In this document: positions 11,873 to 23,886 of the stretch, piece after piece | Numbering within the stretch: position 1 is the first letter of the stretch | Layout: each line of letters begins with the position of its first letter | Assembly (NCBI GenBank): GCA_963930645.1 | Contig: OZ005652.1 | Location: 354,495,102 to 354,559,101 of the forward strand | Origin: Salticus scenicus | Taxonomy: Eukaryota > Arthropoda > Arachnida > Araneae > Salticidae | DNA: 64,000 bases | Reading direction: 5' to 3' | Notes under the pieces: generated by a model | Databases searched by the model: none | What the model was told of the DNA's origin: nothing | What the model saw: only the letters and a program-made list of their open reading frames with translations | Made by a program: the position numbers and the translations under genes

Positions 11873-13382
11873 TACACTCATGTCCATAAATTAAGGATAA
11901 TTTAGATTCACACTAAAGTCGAAATTTAATGCAAAAATTTCACTTGTAGAAATACCACATACATCTTTAACAATAATATACAAATTATAGGAAGCCATCA
12001 GATGACGCCGATATGATGTTACAATGACGAAAGTGTAAGAAGGCGGTAGATAAGGAATGGGAGCAAAGAAGGAAAATTGTTCACAAGCGTTCTGTGTGCC
12101 GCTCAGTGCCACAACCGAATGGTTATGACACAGAGGACGCATGCAGATATTTTTTTACGTGGTAGAATTATCGGCCGACTAGAATGTGGGCGTACCCAGA
12201 TAGAAGTATCGGGGGAACTAAGAATCGCCCAAAGTGTCATCTCCAGGCTTTGGCAACGATTCCAAAATGATGGAAATGCTAGTCGACGTTACAGTACTGG
12301 TCGGCCCGAGTTACAATGCCGAATGACCACCGGTATTTGACCGTAACTGCCAAAATAAGCAGATAAAGCACCGCATCAGACCTGTCTCGTCAGCTGTCTG
12401 CAGCCACGAGTTCCACAGTTTCAAGACAAACCGTGTATAGACGTTTGGGAGATAATGGTCAATATGCTCGCAGGCCAGTTAGATGTGTTTCACTCCCGGC
12501 AATGCACTGCGCCAGCGGTTAACTTGGAGTAGAGAACATGCAATGTGGACAGCGGCACAATCAGCTTGTGTGATGTTTTCCGACGAGTCCAGGTTTAGCT
12601 TGCAGTGTGATTCACGCCAGACTTTCATATGTAGAACGTCAGGAACCCGTTACCACCAAAACAACATCATTGAACGACAACGTTACAGTGGGGCAGGAGT
12701 GCTCGTTTGGGGGTGGGACATGTTGGGCACCAGAACAGATCTGCATGTTCAAATTGGAAAAATGATAGGTCAAATTTATCGGGACATCATTCGGGAACAA
12801 CATGTACGTTTGTTTAGGGGTACCATGAGCCCAGGATTTGTTTTTATGGATGACAATGCGCGTCCTCACCGTGAAAACGTTGTACACGGATGCCTACAAT
12901 CTGAAGGTATTACCCGCATGGAATGTCCAGCATTCTCACTTGACTAGAATCCGATAGAGCATGTGTAGGACATGCTTTTCCAACGAGTTGTAGTCCGTCA
13001 ACCACCTCCTACATGTGTACCAGAACTTCGAAAAGCATTGCTTACTGAGTAGAGTAACCTTCCCCAAGATCAGATCAATAATTTAATACTCAGCATTCCT
13101 AGGCGTTGTAAGGACTGTATTTCATCATCTGAGAGACATACAATGTATTAACCATCATACGAACCATGTAATGTTAAGTTTTCGTAAGGGAGATATTTTT
13201 TGTAACTGCTTCCGGGAGCAAAAATTGTAGATTTTATAAATGGTTTCCTGCATAAACCACCTTTTTTTGTTCTTGATCTTTTGTTTAATAAATGGACTTT
13301 ATGAATAAGTCTTGTTTGTTTTGCTTCTGAACCTTTATTTGCCTCGGGTAGCATTATCCTTAATTTATGGACATGAGTGTAT
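11873..13382 (+). mobile_element. Tc1-like DNA transposon nested in LTR unit 2
   Basis: Same element, same position and same inverted repeats as the copy at 6779-8281. It lacks the 8-bp deletion seen in copy 1 and has a shorter G-run near 12710, so it is slightly more intact. Confidence 0.9.
12077..13151 (+). pseudogene. Tc1-like transposase, copy 2 (broken)
   Basis: The N-terminal helix-turn-helix part is open from 12077 to 12340, then stops. The DDE part is open from 12483 to 12947 and contains FSDESRF and FMDDNARPHREN, the first two acidic residues. A TAG where family members have Trp interrupts it before NPIEHV, which holds the catalytic Glu. The frame then runs to a TAA near 13149. The early stop at 12338-12340 and the TAG are shared with copy 1, so the transposon was dead, or was inserted dead, before the unit was duplicated. 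Confidence 0.88.
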
Positions 13383-14482
13383 ATTTTATGTATGTATACT
13401 AAATTCTTTTATTTTGTAGCCATCACCTGCAGAGCGGGTGATATAAAACGTGTTTTTTAGCCTTTGTAAATATTCCCCCCGTTTTTTCGTATTTCTGTAA
13501 ATATTGTATTTCTATATATAAAATGAAATTTGATATGTGTTAACTTTTGTACATATGCTAAAAGTTTTTCTTTATATAGGTGTTTGAGTGGGGAAATATA
13601 TTTTTTTTTTTGGCTAAATGCGTAAATAACGCTTAACTTTTAACTAAAATCCCTAACAAATTAATTTTTTGTCTTTTCGCATGCTATAGCCCAGGAGGAA
13701 AATTATTGTGTATAAACTATTTTATGTATTCAGAAACAATTTGGGTCGTTTATCCATCTACAAAATGTAGTTTTTATATTTTTGATACTGTAAAAAGTTT
13801 CCGTTTTAGACTTATCTTTGACGAGCTAATCTGATGTCCAAAGTGTAATTCTGATGCCTGACGTTTTCTGACTGGATTGTCCTTCAATCTACACTCTCAA
13901 GTATTTGAACTAGCTGATGTTGTTGAGCCTAGACTGGCTCTCTGATGGATGAAGAAATTTCTTGTTTTAAGTTTTGAAGGATGGCTTACTTCGGACAGAA
14001 TTTCAAGATTTTTTTTTCAATAAACTATTTTCTTTATGTTGCTTGGTTATGTTTAAGCAACCCCCCTGTACCTTCTTCCTCTTACAACTCAAGTTTAAAA
14101 TTAAGTTTTCTTTTCTGGAATAACAGAAAGATGGTTGTAAGCCACGCTGTATCCGTTGAGCTAACATCTTTGAGGTGTTTTTTTTTCCCGGAGTTTCCGG
14201 GCCGTACAGGGTCCTACTTTTAATTAAAAATTTAAATTTATTTTTCTAGGTTGGTCCGGTTTTTCGCTCATGGATTTATTTTTTAATCGCCATTGTATTT
14301 GAAGCTGTAAGCAGTTCTTTGCTCAGCAAATTACACTTTAATTTTTTTTTCTAACTTATTTTAAAGTTTCAGAAATTAAGTTGTGGCTGCACTCACTCCT
14401 ATGAGATATATTAGTGTTTAAATTTACTCGTTAAAACCCGTTGGGGATTTTCCCGACTAAATTTTTTTTCTTGGAAGGGAAC
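13383..14482 (+). other. Non-coding 3' interior of LTR unit 2 with polypurine tract
   Basis: Colinear with 8283-9401 of unit 1, with small indels such as a shorter poly(T) run near 14178. It ends ttggaagggaac before LTR3, the second copy of the polypurine tract. No pol genes. Confidence 0.7.
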
Positions 14483-15171
14483 TGTGAGGTCGAGACTCTA
14501 GACCGTCACCAAGAGTTGGGACGGTTAAGGCACTTCGTCGCCATTAACTCGGCGAAAGTTGAGGTCGAGTGAGTTTTATGTCGGCATAGTGCTGCTGTGA
14601 TATAATTAGGATCTGAATGTTAGATGAATTAGAAGTGATTGTAAGTTTTAATTGAAATGAAGGAAAAGGATGTTTGTTGAATGTAATATAAAATGAAGGA
14701 TAGTGAATTGCTAGGGGTAATGGAATGGTTATGAATTGGTAGCTGATTAGTGTGGAGTAGCGAATTGAAGTTGGTGGTGATACGGAGTTGCACCGGATTG
14801 TGGTGTGTGTGAAGTGATGGTAGAGAGGTGTAGAATTGTGGCGTAAATTAAGAAAAGATCCTGTCGTGTATCGGGAATCCGGCCGACACTCTGGAGTGAG
14901 AATTGTTAGCGGTAGCAGTGAGCATCGACAAGATCAGTATTGGTGAGACACTTTTAAGTTATGCTTTGTTAAAGTTATTTCCTGGGGTTTATTAAAAGTT
15001 ATAATAGAGTTAGCTCAACGCTCTCCTTGATATTGAATGTTAAATAAACTTTGTTATTTATTTGTTAACTTTGTCTCGATCTCTTCTTATTACTAGCTAA
15101 TTAAGCAATTAAGCTCATCTTTAGGATTTAAGATCTACAATTGAGAATATGGCAAACGCTTATTCTCTACA
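14483..15171 (+). repeat. LTR 3 (3' LTR of the array)
   Basis: 689 bp, colinear with LTR1 and LTR2 but with two small deletions (around 14757 and around 14924) and several substitutions near its end (atggcaaacgct against atttcaaacact). Confidence 0.92.
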
Positions 15172-15175
15172 ACTT
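15172..15175. repeat. Target site duplication, right copy (actt)
   Basis: Matches actt at 4304-4307. It is followed by tgaataaacacc, the continuation of the interrupted palindromic element. Confidence 0.75.
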
Positions 15176-15235
15176 TGAATAAACACCATAAAATGCAGTG
15201 CGTTGCCGCTTTGACTGCAGCGCTCGTGCTTACTT

Positions 15236-15299
15236 TATTCGCCTGATGAAGGGCCGTGTGTTTTTTGACCCGAAACAATTGTTGCGAGTTTATTGCATT
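15236..15299 (+). ncRNA. Hammerhead-ribozyme-like motif, type I layout
   Basis: In order: attcgc (stem I 3' strand), CTGATGA at 15243-15249, one extra A, GGG...CCC hairpin (stem II), GAA, ACAATTGT (minimal stem III, with the expected A15.1-U16.1 and C15.2-G16.2 pairs), T as the putative cleavage residue, then gcgagt, which pairs with attcgc through one wobble. The core matches the hammerhead consensus except for the extra A after CTGATGA. Whether it self-cleaves cannot be told from sequence. Penelope-like retroelements and some small retroposons are known to carry type I hammerheads with short stem III. Confidence 0.55.
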
Positions 15300-15325
15300 T
15301 TATGGTGTTTATTCAAGTTTTTAAG

Positions 15326-18300
15326 CCTTTCACGGATATAATTAAACTGTCCAGCAATACATAATTTATGTGAAAAGGACTAATCATGACTTTAAACACA
15401 CCTCTAAAACAATATAGTTTTTTTAAGAAAGAATACTTTGCATATAATTTTTAAACCTTTTAAAGCTTTAAGCGTATATTTGTGTTAGTGGTGTTTGCAT
15501 TTCTTACAGTACAAGATAAATAATTTAAAAACTAATAAGTAAAAGTCTTTTCTTTAATAACATGGTGATTTTGATAAACGCCAAATAGCAGGACTAATCA
15601 TTCAAAATAGGAATATGTGCAGACCTGAAAGCCTTGCATAGGAATTTATCCAATCGAGATTTTCTAAAGAATAAACAAATGAATTTTCTGGATGTTTCAA
15701 AAATATGGTAAATACCTATTAAAGATGTTTACATCGCAGATGTTCATTTAATAACAAAAAATATTTTTCTTAGATTATTTTAGTGTTAATAATGTAATTT
15801 GAACCACAAACTGACATTATGGAATTTATAAGAATTCGATTTTTTAACAGTTAAAAATGAATAAAACAATAGAAATTTTATAAATCTAAGTGTAAATGAT
15901 ATTACCAACTAAAACTAGACATATGTATTTTTGCCCGAGCAACCCATGTTGAGGCAACTCACAGCTACAAATTATGGTGACTTTTGGTCCTGCTAATTTA
16001 AATAGTACTATTTTATGATGCACTAAAATGATTTATTTTAATTAAATAAGTTTTTATTATTATTATTAATTTTAATATTTTGAAACCGTGGTAAGAAAAA
16101 CTCTTTGCAGTTATCAAGAAAAACTGTTATCATGCAAAATTACGTTACCGCTGAAAGAATCTGTTAGAATTCCTAAACGAGGTATTTATATATATATATA
16201 TATTACAAAAAGTCAATTATAATTCTACAATGTCAAAATTGATTGTCAGAACCGTTTTAGTCACAGGTATGAAAATAGACGGGCAAAAAAAAAAAAAAAA
16301 AAAAAAAAAACGGGACAAGCAAAGTTATTTCGTTTTTAATTGATGCAGAAAAAATTAATAAAGTATCGTGAGCGAACTTTTAGAAATTCAAGTGAATTTT
16401 TTGATTAGGAATATTTTACCTAAAAAAAAATGCATCAATTCTGACTTTTTTTTTTTTTTTTAATTGTTTGTTAAATTTTTTTAAAAATTTGGTTTTATAT
16501 TTCGATTTCTAGGGACGCGTTAATGTAGGATATATATACATATATATTCATATATATGTACATATATTTATATATGTATGTCTCTCCTTCCTTTCTCATT
16601 TATTTATTTTTTTGTTTGCTTATTTAATTTGTTATGGCAGTTCAACAAGAAACTTTTTATTAAAAAAAAAAAAAAAAAAAAAAAACTTCTTCGTTTTTTT
16701 GTTTCTATATGTTTTGTATTTTCACTGGAATTCGTTTAAAATGAGTATTCTCTTTTTGAAAAGTTACTATGAAGATGCTAATTTTAAAACCATGTCGCAG
16801 GTAGCGCTATATGCCGGGTACCATATAAACTAATTGTACCAAGTCAAGAAGAAGCAATGGCGGTATTCAAGCGATTGTAGTGTCACACGCCTGTCACACG
16901 CTTTTTTTTTTTTTGGGGGGGGGGGGGGGGGTTGAAGGGGTTAAAGTTATTGAAAGCACTTTTTTATTATTTTCTTTTAATTTCATAAATAAATTATGTA
17001 TGCTGATCTACTTGTTTGTCAAATTTATTTAATATACTTGTCAGATAAGTTCTCTATTGAACTATTGTTCAAATCCTCAATTTTTTCGGAAGTTCGTGAG
17101 AACTAATTTTCAAGCGACCATGTGATCTCAAGAGGCCATCATTTTAAAATAAGTTGGTTGATCAAGTTAATGTAAAAGGTTTGTTGATCACTTACTATGT
17201 GTTACATCTGCATACGGATGTGTTATCGAATCTATACATAAATGTGTTTTTCATGTGAATTTGGATTTTCATGTGGCCTCATCTTGGAAATAAAATAAAG
17301 GATTAACTTGGTTATAAAATCTTTCAAGATACCTACAAAATAAATCCTCTGTCCAACTTCAGATCGTATTGACTGGATATTACAGAAGCGTTCACGAAGA
17401 TACATTTTCAAGTGATTCTGCGATTACAATTGCCCGATATTTTGAAACCAAGTATATAGCGGATCAAGCTGTCTCAATTACGCATTTAAGATAGATTTAA
17501 TGCAAGTCGATTGTATAAATTTGATTCGAATAAGTTCAGAATTTTAAAAGTTATTTTGATGACAAAATCTTCATTATATATTACGCATCTAATGATTATT
17601 ATTAAGTAACATATCGATTTTTTTTTTTTTTTTTTTTTTTACATTTGTTTTTTACATTGCACTTTTTTTTTCATGTACTCCCTTTTATTGAAAAGTCTTA
17701 ATAATTCTGTAAACTTCGGATATTTTCTTCGATTTCACCTTATTTTGATTTTTTTCTATCTCTTCATATTTTGGTAATTTTCTATAAGTTTTCAAATTTA
17801 TATCATTTCAGTTATTAATGCTGTGCAATGAGCTAATAATTTAAATGTTATTTTATTTTCTTGAACTTGTTTTTAGTTGTTTTCCAATGATACAACAGTT
17901 GGACTTTACTTTTACATGCTATATAACCTAAACAAACGAAAATCTTTTACATGCAATTTAATCTAATACATGTTAATCTAAAAGAATAATAGTCTAATTT
18001 AATACATGCTATCTAATCTATGTTACACATTAAATGTTTTAGCGTTATTTATTTTCATTTAATATTATATTATTTTTATTAAAGTGTTATTCTAATTTAT
18101 TTATGTCATATAGTAAATCTGCCTATTTGTTTAAAGTAATAATTATAAAGAAGCATTGATTTCTATATGTTGCGGGGGGAGGGGGGGGGATACGGTACAT
18201 TATTGAAAAGTCTTATAAAATATGTAAGCTTCAAATTTTTATATTCTCTCGTCTTATTTGGATATTTTTCCTTTTGTTTATATTTATTAATTTTCTACAT

Positions 18301-19243
18301 TTTTTGGATCCAAAATATATAGACAGATATATAGATCGGTAGATGGATAAATTAATTGATTGCAATAGGTGGATTTTTAATGATTAATCTAAAAATAATA
18401 ATAACTTTCATAATTATGAATTTTCAGTAATTTAGGCTTCTAGTTAATGTTAAAATATAATGAAATGACTGAATTTTTAAAAAGAGATAGCTAAATATAT
18501 TAGTTAAAAAAAACTAATGATAAGAAAAACTAATTAATTGTAAATCAATATATTAGATAAGTAATATAATGTAACAAAGGAACTAATTAAAACAAATGAA
18601 TTAATGAACATACCCACGTTGTCCTTCTTTATCAGTTTCATATATTACTTTTAATTCATCACAAACTGTACAATAATAACTGTTGCATTTAATTATTGAA
18701 AATTAATTAATTTTTCATTATCAGAAAATTAAGAGGCAGGAGAAAAAGTGGATAAACAAAATATTAATTTTGTTTTTGAAATTTATCTTTCTTTTAATTT
18801 AAAACAGGAAATTTGCAAAAAATAAAAATATTCGTTAATAGTTAATCATTAAGAAATGTTTAATTAGTAATCTATATTAATAGTTCATTAAAATCTGTGG
18901 GAAAATTCTTGCATTTGTCAGTATTTCTTTTTAAATAAAATAATAATGTTATCAATGTAATCACAGAGCAATATATTATACCTTTATTCGATTACATTAT
19001 TTAGGCAACTAATTATTTTAAAGTTTATTTTAAGGAATACTTAGTAAAATTAAATTATAAATCTCAATATATCATGTTTAAATAAAGATATTTTGACTTA
19101 AACAATAGAAATATTTATTATTAATATTATTTACATAATACATTAGATTTGACTATTCCAAGGCCAGCAAGTTTACTATAGTATTTAACAACCAATATTT
19201 GTTCACTTTAGAGCTTAATTAATGAACACTAAAAAATATTCAT

Positions 19244-19274
<31 letters not shown>

Positions 19275-20585
19275 TTATTGATGTTACTTGGCAGGTAATA
19301 AAAAGTTTTTAATATTATTTTATTTGAAAAAATAAAATTATCAGATTGTTTGTGTCCCCGGAATTTTCTACCAGAATTTTTCAACGGTGATATTTTTGAT
19401 AGTTTTAAGTTTACCAACTTAATATAACCAAAAGTACAATCTGTGATTACTGGTGAAAAATAAAATAAAAAAAACCCAGAAAGCAAACACCCCCGAATTA
19501 CACTGAAAGGCAGCATTTCGTCAAGAGGTTAACAATATTATACACAGTTCAGTTTGCATCAAATTCCTTAGTTATACTTTCTTTTTCTGCGGACTTCTTT
19601 TCATAGTACTTCTTCAGAATGTCTGGCATAATTTCAACAACTTTCCAAATATTCTCTATCTATAAAGTCAAGTTCTGCAGAGACATTACCCTAAGTTTTA
19701 ATATGAACAAAACTGCGAATCTTTGCAGGCTTTTTTTTTTTTTTTTTTTTTTTTTTTAGTATAAAAACTCCAAAAAATGTGTATATAGTTTTTAAATCTA
19801 GAAATGAGAAGTAAACGTCAGAAAATTAACAAGCGTTTCTTCAAAGTACTGTTTGTTGCAATAGCGTCACTGATGAGTTGGGTCACTGATCTTCACCACG
19901 TTCAAAGTTTAATTACCCTATAAAATTTAGCAATATTCTTGTAGTTAAACCCTTTAAACTTGCAGTCACAGAAATTATTGAACTTAATATTAAGTAGTAT
20001 ACGTACTAAAAAATTACACTTTTATATGAATCATATTTAACAGGTAAAAAAGACGAATACACGTGAAACTGTCTTATTCTCTAGAAAACGCAAACTTTCG
20101 GAGAGAAAAAAGAATTGATAGTTTTAAGCATTTTTTTTTTACTTGTTATTAAACCACCTACTGCATAATAACAGTAAATTAATCAAATTGCTACAACTTA
20201 TTATTATTATTATTTTTTTTTTTCAATTAAAAAAAATAAAAATGACTAATCCAGGGACATGATGAATGATCTATTACATTAAAAAATATTTTTATGAAAA
20301 AAAAACAAAACAACAACAACAACAAAAAAAAACCCTATGAATTTCGCATAATTTGATATTTATTTTACTTGTATGTACTGCTGCGAAGTTTGTTTGCATT
20401 AAAATCAAAATATTTTCGTAAATATTATCTCGGGTATTTTTACATTCCGAACATTATAGGGAGGAAAGTATTGTTATCATGTCCAAAATCATAATTTGAG
20501 ATTTTGTTGTTTTACACGTTTTGTGGTCCCCTGAATTCATAATTACTATTTTTACAATGATATATGTGTGAATGATTGTGAATGA
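15326..20585. other. AT-rich intergenic DNA, homopolymers and microsatellites
   Basis: About 5.3 kb with no supported gene. It contains poly(A) near 16287-16310 and 16662-16685, a poly(T)-poly(G) junction near 16902-16931, poly(T) near 17619-17640, poly(A) near 19244-19270 and poly(T) near 19731-19757. Small open frames at 16612-16833 and 19271-19516 owe their length to such runs or to AT-rich chance. Confidence 0.6.
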
Positions 20586-21790
20586 ACAGGATAGCGTCTA
20601 AACCCTTCGATCGAATGAGCTGATATTTGGTACGTAGGCTATAGTTGCACATAGCACGAACCCTATAGATTTTGGTAAATAGCACTTATATATATTTTTT
20701 TTTCTACAGGTGCACAAAAATAAATCCTTTATCATTATGGTCTGATCGGCCCAAATTGTGTAAAGTGCGATAGTGTCTAAACGCCTTATTTGTTTGAGAT
20801 GAAAATTTTTACATATGCTATGAGCCACCGTTACACTAACTGTATAAACTTTGGTGAATTTAGTTTTAGTTTTTTTACAGGGGCATAAAGAATAATTCTT
20901 TACGATTGTGGTCTATATTGACCAAAATTATTTAAACTGCGATAGCGTCTAAACGCTTTTTTCAAATTGAGGTGAAAATTTTTACACATGCTATAGGTCA
21001 TTATTGCATGAAGTGCAAAAATTTTGGTGAATATAGCACGCATAGTTTTTTACAGAGACACAACCAAAAATTCTTTATCATTATGGCCTACGGGCTGAAA
21101 TTATTTTAAGCACGATAGCGTCTAAATGACTAATCAGAATGAGCTGAAAATTTATATACGTTTTAAAGGTTTTCCTTGCTCAAACTGTATAGCTCTTGTG
21201 GAATCTAGTACTTATAGTTTATTTACATAAACACACACACACAAATCTTTATCATTATGGCCTATGGGCTGAAATCATTAGGGTCTAAATGCCTTATCCT
21301 TTTGAGTCGCATTTTTTTTTATAAGTAATGTAAGTCACCGTCGCATGAAGCATAAAGATTCTGGTGAATCTAGCACTTATATTGATTTACAGTGACACAA
21401 AGAAAGATTCTTCATTATGCCTAATGGGCTCAAATTATTTAAAGTGCGATTGCGTCTAAACTCCTTATTTAAATGAACTGAAAATTCATACAGATGTGAC
21501 AAGTCCCTGTCACAGACACGGTATAGCTTTTGTTGAATCTAATTCTTATAGGTTTTTTTTTTTTTTTTTTTTTACAGGGACAGAAAGAAAAATACTTTAT
21601 CATTGTGGCTTTTGGGCTCAAATTATTTAAAATGCAATAGCGTCTAAAGGGCTCACCTAATTGATATGCATGTTATAGGTAACAATCGAACGAACTTTAT
21701 AGATTTTGGTGAGTCTAGCGCTTACAGATTTTTAAAGGGACACAACGAAAATTCATCATTCTGATCTATTGGCTCAAATTGCACTGCTTT
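20586..21790. repeat. Diverged satellite-like tandem repeat, seven units of about 163-188 bp
   Basis: The marker gtctaaa recurs at 20596, 20775, 20947, 21120, 21283, 21454 and 21642, giving spacings of 179, 172, 173, 163, 171 and 188. Around each marker the same order of short blocks recurs: gcgatagcgtctaaa, gctgaaaattt, a tttacagggacaca-type block, then ctttatcattatggcct and ggctcaaattatttaaa. The units have drifted substantially. It is non-coding. Confidence 0.85.
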
Positions 21791-22445
21791 GCAACAAAAG
21801 AAAAAAAATGTCGAGGTCTGATACCATTCTTCCTGATTCTTATGTAAAATGACCTCCTGAATCCGAATATGACTACCATTTTGCCCAGTTACCCACCGTT
21901 TTCTAGAAACACCACACCCTCCCTCAATTTCTTTCCCTTTTCGATAATTGTATGACCATCAATTTGACTTGAAGAATGAACAAAAATGATTTATCTGTGG
22001 TTCTCCTACGCCTAATTTTGCAATTTTTACCTTTTAAAAGCGGAATGTCGTTAAGCACATTCTAAAATGCATACTCAGTAACAAACAAAGATTAAAAAAT
22101 TAATAAATAATTATACAAATATAAATAAAATAAATTACTACAAAGCTTAAAAGCATTTTTTCCTGTAGAGAACAGTAGACTTAGAAATTAAAGGTACTTC
22201 GCAGGGCTAAGCAAAAGTATGTCCAATACATTATGCAATCACCGATTTGAACGGAGTTTTCTTAGAGGTATTTACGTATTGCATGGAATTAGCTATAAAG
22301 TTTTTATGTGTTTATTGTTTTTGGTAGAGAGACACACAAAAAAAAATTACAATGAATAAAAGTCTGCAAACATCTTTTATCTCATCTGTATTTTTTTTCT
22401 TTCTACTTTTTAACTTTTATGTATAAGATATTAAAAATTATAATT
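21791..22445. other. Intergenic DNA without recognised features
   Basis: A moderately complex 250-bp stretch (21800-22060) is followed by AT-rich sequence. I see no frame or motif I can name. Confidence 0.5.
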
Positions 22446-22452
22446 ATTTTAA

Positions 22453-22453
22453 C

Positions 22454-22489
<36 letters not shown>

Positions 22490-22557
22490 TAAAAGTTATA
22501 TTTTATTTTTATTTATAACAAATTGAACTTTTATATATTTGAATTTATATTATATAT

Positions 22558-22635
<78 letters not shown>

Positions 22636-22748
22636 CGTGTCCCATAAATAGAGACCAATCTCTGCACAGTCAGATTCCTTGTTGGAAGTGCATAAAACAT
22701 ACCCAAAGAACTGTACCTGTGCGATCCATAGTTTACCAGAAAAGTACG

Positions 22749-22832
<84 letters not shown>
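22453..22832. repeat. Two long (TA)n/(CA)n microsatellites flanking a transposon-end-like insert
   Basis: (TA)n then (TG)n at 22453-22489, (CA)n-(TA)n at 22558-22632 and (TA)n at 22746-22826. Between the last two lies a 110-bp non-repetitive insert starting acagcgtgtcccataaatag, which resembles the terminal sequence of Tc1/mariner-superfamily elements. Open frames across the TA tracts encode only YI repeats and are not genes. Confidence 0.75.
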
Positions 22833-23111
22833 TATGAGTCACAGTCAGTGCAAGGAAAAAAACACCATATTGGGCACATCAACAGCAGTATTTTCACATC
22901 TTTCCAGACGATAACGTTCAAAGCGAAAGTTTTTGACTGAAGTATTGAACTATCTAGCCTTCTCGTTTTTCGGATCCTATCACGTTTAGTTATTTAGAGT
23001 ACTTAAAGAACACACATGATACACGTAGAAGAATTATATGTACTATGTCTGAATTTGAAGAAAGTCTAACATTTTATGGAATCTTTTAGCAATATTTTTG
23101 AATATTAAAAA

Positions 23112-23142
<31 letters not shown>

Positions 23143-23840
23143 GAAAGAAAACGATTAGAAAGTTTAATTGAAACAAGAAATCGCTTTAAAAGAATCTTTG
23201 ATTAAATATGTTTATTTATTTTAAATTTGCATTTTATATATGTTATTTTTTTATGGGTTAAATTTTTATTATTAATTTTATTTGCAATTTTTTTTTAATC
23301 GCATGATCTATAAAATGCTATACCGAGGTTCAAAAGAATATGTCTACTATAATAAACTATACGTAGGTCTTAATAGGGTAACTAATATTTATAGTAATCC
23401 AGCTACAAATACATATACTAAATTATAAGACAATCATTTTTTTATAATTTACATCATCATATTCCATAACGGTATCTTACGTAAAAGTTTAATGTCATTG
23501 CAATCGCAAAAATAAAAATAAACTTCGTTTGATTGTTATTCATAAATATTGATAAGTAATGGCGATACGGTAACTTGTTTTCGTAATAAAAATTACATTA
23601 TCAGGGAAAATGATTTAGACACAAATTTGTAAACGTAAATTGTTTATACAGTAACAAATCTAAAAACTGTGGCATAGGTCTTAATTATAAATATAAATAT
23701 CATATTATATAAATAGACACACACATATATATATAAAATTTTATCTTTTTTTACAATTCTGTATAAATTAATTTTTTAAAGAAATTGATATTATTATTGT
23801 ATCTCTTGAATGCTAATTTTTATGAGGAATTACACTTTTA

Positions 23841-23886
<46 letters not shown>

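Larger units (their letters stand above)
4308..15171 (+). mobile_element. Tandem three-LTR retrotransposon array (LTR-int-LTR-int-LTR)
   Basis: Three LTR copies (4308-5010, 9402-10104, 14483-15171) separate two interiors of about 4.4 kb. The LTRs begin TGTGAGG and end CTACA. A primer-binding-like site follows LTR1 and LTR2, and a purine-rich tract precedes LTR2 and LTR3. The interiors share the same gag frame, the same gag frameshift and the same nested Tc1-like transposon at the same position. One copy must therefore derive from the other by LTR-LTR unequal recombination or a similar event after the Tc1 insertion. The array is flanked by a 4-bp duplication, actt. No protease, RT, RNase H or integrase is present, so it is non-autonomous. 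Several indels separate the two units, so it is not recent. Confidence 0.92.
15172..15325 (+). mobile_element. Short palindromic (fold-back) element, interrupted by the LTR array
   Basis: The left arm tgaataaacaccataaaatgca is the reverse complement of the right arm tgcattttatggtgtttattca. About 100 bp of unique sequence lies between, including a hammerhead-like motif. Its outer tip (aaactt) lies on the other side of the array at 4302-4307. A related copy lies at 36695-36873 in the opposite orientation. It encodes no protein, so it must be mobilised by another element's machinery, if at all. Confidence 0.8.

Noticed and set aside
22531..22940. Open frames of 94-133 residues on both strands
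   Set aside because: They are read-through of (TA)n and (CA)n tracts (YI and TH repeats), present on both strands at once; no protein signal.
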